Program-made: the position numbers and the translations under genes | Notes under the pieces: generated by a model | What the model was told of the DNA's origin: nothing | What the model saw: the letters and a program-made list of their open reading frames with translations, nothing else | Databases searched by the model: none | Shown here: piece by piece, positions 54,933 to 64,000 of the stretch | How the letters are laid out: the number at the start of each line of letters is the position of its first letter | How positions within the stretch are numbered: the stretch's first letter is position 1 | Source of the DNA: Microbulbifer variabilis | GTDB taxonomy: Bacteria > Pseudomonadota > Gammaproteobacteria > Pseudomonadales > Cellvibrionaceae | Reading direction: 5' to 3' | Assembly (NCBI RefSeq): GCF_020524905.1 | Contig: NZ_JAIVKI010000001.1 | Location: 310,001-374,000, forward strand | Length of the DNA: 64,000 bases

Positions 54933-57140
54933 ATGAAAAAATCACTACTTGCCCTATTTGCCGGGGCTTTTGTAGGAATATGCTACGCAGAACCTCTAAC
55001 TATTGAGAGAATATTCTCAGATCCAGCTCTGAGTGGTTCTACTCCCCGGGCACTGGAATACTCCCCTGATGGCAGGCGGGTAACCTATCTGAAAGGGCGT
55101 GATGAGGACTACAACCGCTATGACCTGTGGGAATATCATATTGCCGATGGGCAATCCCGTATCCTGGTGAATTCAGATAGTTTGCATAGTGGCGATGAAA
55201 CCCTCTCGAATGAAGAGAAGGCCCGGCGGGAGCGCCAGCGTATCTATGGCAGTGGCATTATGGAGTACAGCTGGTCTGAGGATGGTAAATCTCTGCTATT
55301 CCCTCTGGCTGGGGATGTTTATTACTACGACTTGGCTAAAAAGGCGGTACAAAGGCTTACGGAAACAAAGGCTTTTGAAACCGATGTGCGGGTCTCCCCA
55401 GAGGGGCGTTATGTCTCTTTTATCCGTGAGCAAAATATTTATCTTGTGGATTTGAAAAATGGGAAAGAAAGGCAATTAACGCGAGATGGCCAGGGGACTA
55501 TCAAGAATGGAATGGCCGAATTCGTTGCTCAGGAAGAGATGGGGCGCATGAGCGGATACTGGTGGTCGCCGGATGATCGCCATATTGCCTTTCTTCAAGT
55601 AGATGAGTCTCCGGTGGATGAGGTAACCCGTAGTGAAATCTATGCTGATCGTATTGACCTGATTCAGCAACGCTACCCTGCAGCGGGGAGAGCGAATGTA
55701 AAAATTCGGTTAGGCATTTTGAATGTTGAATCGGGGAAAACCCGCTGGGTGAATCTTGGTGATGAAGAAGATATTTATATTCCTCGTGTGCAATGGGCGC
55801 GGAACAATTTATTAATTTACCAGTGGCAATCCCGCAATCAAAAAAAGCTGCAGCTGCGTGCTTTCGATTTGAAGAAGGGAACCGGCAAAACCCTGTTGAA
55901 TGAATCCAGTGATACCTGGGTCAACTTGAGTGACGATCTTTATTTCCTTGAGGGCAAAGATCAATTTATCTGGTCTTCGGAGAGGGACGGTTTTAAACAT
56001 CTCTATCTATATGACCTCAATGGGAAGCTGTTAAATCAGATAACCCAGGGTAACTGGGTCGTAGATGAAGTCGAAGCGATCGATGAAAATAAGGGGGTGG
56101 TGTATTTTACCGGGCGTAAAGATACCGCTATAGAGCGTCATTTATACCGAGCACCATTTAATGGGATTGGAGAAATACAGCGTATTTCCAACAAAAAGGG
56201 TTTGCATGATATCGAGTTCGCCCAAGATGCCTCGGGTTATATCGATAAATTTTCCAATGTAAATACCCCACCTCAGGTGAGCTTACACAATGCGAATGGC
56301 GACCTAACGACCTGGCTGGAGGAAAATGCAGTAACTAAAGGGCATCCCCTGTATCCTTATAAAGCTGACTGGATCACTCCAGAGTTTGGTACTCTTGCGG
56401 CACCCCAGGGACATCAACTCAATTATCGCCTTTATAAGCCGGCCAATTTTGACGCATCCAAGCGTTACCCGGTGATGGTTTATGTTTATGGTGGTCCTCA
56501 TGCCCAGGTGGTTACCAATAGCTGGGAGAAGGCCTTCAACCAGTTTATGGCTCAGCAGGGATATGTCGTCTTTTCTCTGGATAACCGCGGTTCTGCTAAC
56601 CGTGGAACGGCTTTTGAAAATCCCATCTATAAAAATATGGGTAATCCCGAAGTTGAAGATCAGGTTGTTGGGGTAGAATTTTTGCGTTCTCTATCTTATG
56701 TCGATAGCGAGAATATTGGAATCTATGGGCATAGTTATGGGGGCTATATGGCCCTGATGAGTATGTTTAAAGCGGGCGACTACTTCAAGGCGGGAGTCTC
56801 TGGTGCGCCGGTTACTGATTGGGCTCTGTACGATACCCATTATACAGAGCGATATATGGGTAATCCCAGTGCCGATGCGGATGCCTATCAAGCCTCATCG
56901 GTTTTTCCTTACAGCAAGGGACTCAAGGGATCTCTTTTGATTTATCACGGTATGGCGGATGACAACGTGTTGTTTACCAATACTACTCGTCTTATTAAGC
57001 AATTACAGGATAATGGTCAGCAATTTGAATTGATGACTTATCCTGGTAAAAAGCACAGCTTACGCGGTAAACAAACTCGTATCCATCAGTACAGCATGAT
57101 CAAAAATTTCTTTGATCGGCATCTAAAAGAGCAGGGTTGA
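54933..57140 (+). CDS. Dipeptidyl peptidase IV (S9B prolyl peptidase)
   Basis: A 735-residue exported enzyme with a signal peptide (KKSLLALFAGAFVGICYA). The N-terminal beta propeller includes the DPP IV double-Glu segment 'AEFVAQEEMGRMSGYWWSPD'. The alpha/beta hydrolase domain has nucleophile motif 'GHSYGGYMALM' (Ser near 600), 'HGMADDNVLF' (Asp near 675) and 'KKHSLRG' (His near 707). It removes X-Pro or X-Ala dipeptides from peptide N-termini in the periplasm or outside, consistent with a protein-feeding life style. Confidence 0.95.
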   Translation: MKKSLLALFAGAFVGICYAEPLTIERIFSDPALSGSTPRALEYSPDGRRVTYLKGRDEDYNRYDLWEYHIADGQSRILVNSDSLHSGDETLSNEEKARRERQRIYGSGIMEYSWSEDGKSLLFPLAGDVYYYDLAKKAVQRLTETKAFETDVRVSPEGRYVSFIREQNIYLVDLKNGKERQLTRDGQGTIKNGMAEFVAQEEMGRMSGYWWSPDDRHIAFLQVDESPVDEVTRSEIYADRIDLIQQRYPAAGRANVKIRLGILNVESGKTRWVNLGDEEDIYIPRVQWARNNLLIYQWQSRNQKKLQLRAFDLKKGTGKTLLNESSDTWVNLSDDLYFLEGKDQFIWSSERDGFKHLYLYDLNGKLLNQITQGNWVVDEVEAIDENKGVVYFTGRKDTAIERHLYRAPFNGIGEIQRISNKKGLHDIEFAQDASGYIDKFSNVNTPPQVSLHNANGDLTTWLEENAVTKGHPLYPYKADWITPEFGTLAAPQGHQLNYRLYKPANFDASKRYPVMVYVYGGPHAQVVTNSWEKAFNQFMAQQGYVVFSLDNRGSANRGTAFENPIYKNMGNPEVEDQVVGVEFLRSLSYVDSENIGIYGHSYGGYMALMSMFKAGDYFKAGVSGAPVTDWALYDTHYTERYMGNPSADADAYQASSVFPYSKGLKGSLLIYHGMADDNVLFTNTTRLIKQLQDNGQQFELMTYPGKKHSLRGKQTRIHQYSMIKNFFDRHLKEQG

Positions 57141-57173
57141 AACCCTTTGAGCTAGTTGACAAAGCTCTGAGAG

Positions 57174-57209
57174 AAATAAAGATCGGGCCAACAGGCCCGA
57201 TCTTTATTT
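57174..57209. terminator. Bidirectional terminator between DPP IV and katG
   Basis: Perfect 16-bp stem (AAATAAAGATCGGGCC / GGCCCGATCTTTATTT) with loop AACA; convergent genes on both sides. Confidence 0.92.
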
Positions 57210-57227
57210 GGAGAGATTAAATCTACG

Positions 57228-59928
<2,701 letters not shown>

Positions 59929-61917
59929 TTGCGTAATTATTTATTTTGGGGGATGTTTTTTCTTTTATTGACCGCCTGTGGTGATAACCGGCAGAAAAAT
60001 GCCCTATCCCCAGAAGAGCTGAATACCAATATCAAGCCTGCAAGCCAAGCGACCAGAGCACACAATAAGGCTGTGGCGAAGCATTTACCCTTCACTGACA
60101 ATTCGGACTTTCATTTGGCTAAGCGTGGATTTATTGCAACGATACCCGATGCACAGATTAAAAATACTATGGGAAGGGAAGTTTATGGCCTGGCACAGAT
60201 GCAATTCCTAAATGGGGTATCGCAGGATACTGTAAACCCCAGCCTATGGAGGCAAGCTCAGCTAAATGCCTTGAATAATGGTTTATTCGAAGTGGTTGAG
60301 GGCATTTACCAGATTCGCTCGCTGGACCTAGCCAATATGACTCTGATCAAAGGGGAAACAGGTTGGATCATTGTCGATCCCCTGACATCCAAGGAAACAG
60401 CTGCAGAAGGTCTGGCTCTGGCAAATAGGGAACTGGGTGATAGGCCCGTAAGCGCGGTAATCTTTACCCACAGCCACGCGGATCATTTTGCAGGTGTAGC
60501 CGGGGTTGTCTCCTTACAACAACTGGCTGACGGTTCTGTAGATATTATCGCGCCGGAGGGATTTTCCGAGGAGGCGATCAGTGAGAATGTACGCTCTGGC
60601 AATGTGATGCAGCGGCGGGCACTCTACCAGTTTGGGGATTTATTGCCTTCAAGCCCGGAGGGATTTGTGTCCTCGGGGCTCGGCAATCGGGTTTCCGATG
60701 GAGAACATGGTATAGCCACACCCACCCGCTTGATCCCCGAAAAGGGGGCGGAAATGAAAATTGATGGGGTGGACATTGTTTTTATGAGCACCCCGGGGGC
60801 TGAAGCCCCTACTGAGATGGTTTTTTTCTTTCCCCAGTTTGACGCCCTGTGCATGAGCGAGATCGCCAATCACACTCTGCATAACCTCTATACCTTGCGC
60901 GGCGCTAAGACTCGCGACGCACTGGCATGGAGTCATTATTTAGAGCGTGCTATGGAAAAATTTGGTGGGCGTACCCAGGTGGTTTTCAGTAGCCATCACT
61001 GGCCCACCTGGGGTAATAGCGAGGCGATGGATTACCTGTCCAAGCAGCGTGATTTATACAAATATATTCACGACCAGACCTTGCGCCTGGCCAACCATGG
61101 CCACGATATGGTTGAAATTGCCGAACAACTGCAATTGCCAGAAGCCCTCTCCCACACTTGGGCTAATCGTGGTTATTACGGCACCATCAATGTGAGCGCA
61201 AAAGCGGTGTACAACCGCTACCTGGGATATTTTGATGGTAATCCCGCCAACCTTCACCCCCTGCCTCAGGAAGAGGCCGCGCTTCACTATGTGGAATATA
61301 TGGGGGGGCGCGAAGAGATCATAAAGCGGGCGCGGCGGGATTATTCCCAGGGGAATTACCGTTGGGTGGCTATGGTCCTAAAACACTTGGTTTTTGCCGA
61401 GCCGAAAAATCAAGAGGCCCGTTATTTGTTAGCAGATACTTTCGAGCAACTGGGATATCAGGCGGAATCGGGTATCTGGCGTAATTTTTATTTGAGTGGC
61501 GCTAGGGAACTGCGTCACGGAGTTGAATTTCGTGAAGAAATGCGACCACCGGAAGAAATTGTGGCGAGAGTGCCTTTACAACTTTTATTTGATGCCATGG
61601 CGGTGCGGCTCAATGGGGAAAAAGCGGCGGATGCGGATATCCGCCTGAATATAGAGATGACTGACAACAATAATAAATACTTGGTGGTCGTTAAAAATGG
61701 CGTTTTACATGGTTATCCAGATCGCCACAGCGAAGACCCTTCGGCTAGTCTGGCTTTGAGCAGCACCGACCTACGGCTGATGTTCAGCGGTTTGGTCGGT
61801 GCGCCCACCATGATTAAGGAAGGCCGCTTAAAGGTGCGCGGTAACCCCCTGGTTTTGATTCAGTTTGGCAGACTCTTCGATAAGTTTGACCGGAACTTCA
61901 ACCTGGTGACCCCCTAA
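59929..61917 (+). CDS. Lipoprotein alkyl/aryl-sulfatase (SdsA1/BDS1-type, MBL fold)
   Basis: About 662 residues. The start is TTG 59929, with AAGGAGA five bases upstream; it yields a lipoprotein signal 'NYLFWGMFFLLLTACGDN' (lipobox LTAC), which a longer start would spoil. The metallo-beta-lactamase motif is 'THSHADHFAG' (about 181-190), followed by further metal ligands ('MSEIANHTLHNLYTLRG', 'SSHHWPTWGN'). A helical dimerisation domain and an SCP2-like C-terminal domain (last ~125 residues, 'VPLQLLFDAMAVRLNGEKAAD') match SdsA1. It hydrolyses primary alkyl sulfates such as detergents at the cell surface. Confidence 0.93.
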   Translation: MRNYLFWGMFFLLLTACGDNRQKNALSPEELNTNIKPASQATRAHNKAVAKHLPFTDNSDFHLAKRGFIATIPDAQIKNTMGREVYGLAQMQFLNGVSQDTVNPSLWRQAQLNALNNGLFEVVEGIYQIRSLDLANMTLIKGETGWIIVDPLTSKETAAEGLALANRELGDRPVSAVIFTHSHADHFAGVAGVVSLQQLADGSVDIIAPEGFSEEAISENVRSGNVMQRRALYQFGDLLPSSPEGFVSSGLGNRVSDGEHGIATPTRLIPEKGAEMKIDGVDIVFMSTPGAEAPTEMVFFFPQFDALCMSEIANHTLHNLYTLRGAKTRDALAWSHYLERAMEKFGGRTQVVFSSHHWPTWGNSEAMDYLSKQRDLYKYIHDQTLRLANHGHDMVEIAEQLQLPEALSHTWANRGYYGTINVSAKAVYNRYLGYFDGNPANLHPLPQEEAALHYVEYMGGREEIIKRARRDYSQGNYRWVAMVLKHLVFAEPKNQEARYLLADTFEQLGYQAESGIWRNFYLSGARELRHGVEFREEMRPPEEIVARVPLQLLFDAMAVRLNGEKAADADIRLNIEMTDNNNKYLVVVKNGVLHGYPDRHSEDPSASLALSSTDLRLMFSGLVGAPTMIKEGRLKVRGNPLVLIQFGRLFDKFDRNFNLVTP

Positions 61918-63876
61918 CTGCATGATGTTGGGAAGGGTTGGCATCAGAATCGATGGCTTCAACACCGCTGGCAGTCTGCGGGGGATGAAGCCTTTTCTTT
62001 GATCAATGCCAGTTGCTGGCAAGGCCAGTTTGGTCAAGCTGTTGCAATTGGCCTCGATTTTTAGTGCCGGTGACATACCGGTTTCCTTAGAGGTGAAATC
62101 CACTCCATTGCTGCCACTGAGCGCGGCAATTACAAGACCAGTATTTGTACCGCTCAGCCAACTATCAATCAGCCCGGAAGAAAGCAGGTCGATAGTTTCT
62201 ATTCCCGTATAATAAGGCACAAAGCTCTCTGCCAGGTTGCCGCGTACCGATGAACCACCCACAGAATTCCAGGTAGCACTCTCTTCACTCCAGTCATTGG
62301 CAGCCTGGTAAATACCGAAGGTATTTCCTGAGCGATTAGTAATATTCAGCTCCAGGGTGGCAGAGCTGATGGAAGAGCAGCCGGAAAGATTGGATAGGTC
62401 AAATTTGATCAGCGTGTAGAGTGTGCCATAGGTGGAGTCACTGCCATCTGCAAGTAACCCATCGGAGTCTCCATCAAAATTCCTGGATGATTGGCGAGAG
62501 GAAATAAACACATCATCGCTTACCGGTAGAGAAAAGCTGCCACCGTTGTCCGTGTCCTCCTCTATCACACTGCGGCCCGCACTATTGGCCACCAGATTCA
62601 TGGCTTCACCCAGGCGGTTGGCCGACCACCAGTTTACATTGTCTGGCAGGACCAATGGATCGGCGGCGCGTTCCTCCCAAGTCAGCGTTTCGGCTGTGCC
62701 ATCGAATTGGGCAGTGCGCACCACCAGCCCCTCCTCGCTCACTTGGATGACTTTGAACTGCTGAATACTGGCCATATCAATGGTCCAGGATTTGGCATCG
62801 TTGGCCGATCGAGCCGGCGCTCCCCAGCTACCTTCACCCACGTAAACGGTGCCACCGTTGGTGGTTGTGGAAAAATTGCTACCACTGGGTATCACGGCTT
62901 CAGTCATCTTGGTGAGGTGGGTATCGGATTCCACCACCAGGTTCATGGCGTAGTCGTAGAAGGGTTGTGCCCACCAGTTAAACAGCGTGGGGTTGTCGGA
63001 TTTGCCGCTGTAGTGGGGGAACATGGGTTTGTGATACTGGGCGAAACGCCAGTTGGCAGAGCTTCCATAGGTGGACAAATCACTCGATAACCAATTGTTC
63101 ATCGCGCTGGCGTAAGATGACCAGCCACCGTTTTGGAACTGGCTGTTCAAGGTGTAAACACGCAGTAGCGGCGTTATTTGTACAGCGCCATAAGTGTCAC
63201 TGGGTGTACAGTTGCCATCACCATTGAAATCCACCCCGAAGACTTCGCAGATGGTCGAGTAATTGTCATCCTCGTGATTGCCGTGGGTGGGAATCAGCGG
63301 ATAGATGCGCTTGTAGTTATAGCCATCGATATTATCGCTGGAGTAGGTTAGCTCCCAGTCGTCGAGGAAGTCGCGCATTTCCGAAGCGCTATTGGCATTG
63401 GTAAAGTCACCACCGTGCATCACCGCGAGCGGACGTATTTTAGCCAGGAGTTCATTGCCCTTGCGGCGCGTGGTATGACCTGTGCGGGTATCGCCGCCGG
63501 CAACGACCACAAAAGGTGCATTTTGCGCAGGAGCCGTTTTAAACCAAAATCTCTCTCCACAGCCGCTTTGGTCGCACACCCGAAAATAAATGGGGGAGTC
63601 GGCATTCAGGTTTTGTAGGCGCACAAAGTGGCTGGTTATTCCGCCATCGAATGTTTCGCTATTACTGACAAATGCGCTATTCCAGCTGTTTTCATTGGTA
63701 GAGTAGCCATAGCTGACATAGGGGTTACTGCTGCTACCGTCGGGGGAAAAACCGATGACGGCACTATTGGAAGCATCGCCATCCCAGGCAAGGCGGTAGT
63801 GTTTGGTGGCAGCACTGGCATCGACTGCCAGCAACAATGCCGAAATGGTGAGAGCACGACCAATGTGTTGTCTCAT
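61828..63876 (-). CDS. Exported metallophosphoesterase with DNRLRE-like domain
   Basis: About 682 residues from ATG 63876 (AGAGGA upstream), with a signal peptide (RQHIGRALTISALLLAVDASA). Order: fibronectin-like N-domain ('HFVRLQNLNADSPIYFRVCD'), a calcineurin-type phosphatase with 'VVAGGDTRTGH', 'VMHGGDFTN', 'PTHGNHEDD', and 'VVESDTHL', and a C-terminal DNRLRE-like carbohydrate/wall-binding domain ('VFISSRQSSRNFDGDSDG', 'TYGTLYTLIKFDLSNLSGCSSISSATLEL'). The last 55 residues are unlike a domain and overlap the alkylsulfatase gene 3' end by 90 bases. Resembles purple-acid-phosphatase-like enzymes. Confidence 0.9.
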   Translation of the reverse strand: MRQHIGRALTISALLLAVDASAATKHYRLAWDGDASNSAVIGFSPDGSSSNPYVSYGYSTNENSWNSAFVSNSETFDGGITSHFVRLQNLNADSPIYFRVCDQSGCGERFWFKTAPAQNAPFVVVAGGDTRTGHTTRRKGNELLAKIRPLAVMHGGDFTNANSASEMRDFLDDWELTYSSDNIDGYNYKRIYPLIPTHGNHEDDNYSTICEVFGVDFNGDGNCTPSDTYGAVQITPLLRVYTLNSQFQNGGWSSYASAMNNWLSSDLSTYGSSANWRFAQYHKPMFPHYSGKSDNPTLFNWWAQPFYDYAMNLVVESDTHLTKMTEAVIPSGSNFSTTTNGGTVYVGEGSWGAPARSANDAKSWTIDMASIQQFKVIQVSEEGLVVRTAQFDGTAETLTWEERAADPLVLPDNVNWWSANRLGEAMNLVANSAGRSVIEEDTDNGGSFSLPVSDDVFISSRQSSRNFDGDSDGLLADGSDSTYGTLYTLIKFDLSNLSGCSSISSATLELNITNRSGNTFGIYQAANDWSEESATWNSVGGSSVRGNLAESFVPYYTGIETIDLLSSGLIDSWLSGTNTGLVIAALSGSNGVDFTSKETGMSPALKIEANCNSLTKLALPATGIDQRKGFIPRRLPAVLKPSILMPTLPNIMQLGGHQVEVPVKLIEESAKLNQNQGVTAHL

Positions 63877-64000
63877 TGTGGGAATTCCTCTGCTAAGTTG
63901 GGACTTTTCTTGTGAGAGCGCCACCGCCTGGAGGGGCAATTGCAAGTTGATGGCGCGCGGGAATTATTGGGGAGCGATATGACAGGTGCTTGAACGATTG

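Overview
This window reads as chromosome of a heterotrophic, probably marine gammaproteobacterium. Evidence: the order glyA-nrdR-ribD-ribE-ribBX-ribH-nusB-thiL-pgpA, the xseB-ispA-dxs operon, the yceJ-yceI pair, frmA-frmB, and a large complement of secreted hydrolases (pullulanase, dipeptidyl peptidase IV, M20 dipeptidase, DUF885 protein, alkylsulfatase, metallophosphoesterase). The style fits the Cellvibrionales (Microbulbifer-like); that placement is inference. No tRNA, rRNA, insertion sequence, prophage or CRISPR array was recognised.

Layout. 1-3.8 kb: end of a short-chain dehydrogenase, an FNR-type regulator with all four cluster cysteines, an orphan protein with a caspase-like His/Cys signature, and a leftward hemerythrin + SpoIIAA/STAS-like operon preceded by a perfect FNR site. 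3.8-5.2 kb: sparse region with an outer-membrane beta-barrel gene and the decayed remains of a paralogue. 5.4-14.2 kb: glyA, nrdR and the riboflavin/thiamin cluster; the RibA-like half of RibBX lacks the GTP cyclohydrolase II motifs, which are present in the separate ribA at the end of the cluster. 14.2-24 kb: secreted pullulanase, RsgA-like GTPase, SugE-type SMR transporter, TonB receptor, DUF885 protein. 24-29 kb: xseB-ispA-dxs and a membrane-targeted PQQ-type dehydrogenase fused to cytochrome c.

28.8-29.1 kb: the most striking element, a candidate RsmY/RsmZ (CsrB-class) small RNA, with a GacA-type box, a -10 element, six GGA motifs (three in hairpin loops) and an intrinsic terminator whose loop is also GGA. 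A second, longer GGA-rich structured transcript candidate lies at 37.6-37.9 kb. 29.5-37.5 kb: HNH nuclease, mepA-ddl, a protease/FHA-membrane-protein/hisC operon, and an unusual PLP enzyme. 38-42.5 kb: Ser/Thr kinase with TPRs and an FHA-winged-helix protein, suggesting a phosphothreonine signalling set. 43-54 kb: yceJ-yceI, dipeptidase, acyltransferase, a small stress cluster (host-attachment protein, HSP20, CBS), PhnA, a decayed AraC regulator and frmA-frmB. 54-64 kb: lipoprotein, DPP IV, periplasmic catalase-peroxidase, lipoprotein alkylsulfatase and a metallophosphoesterase whose 3' end overlaps the alkylsulfatase gene tail-to-tail.

All calls come from reading the sequence; no database search, folding program or alignment was run. 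Residue positions in evidence are approximate unless stated.
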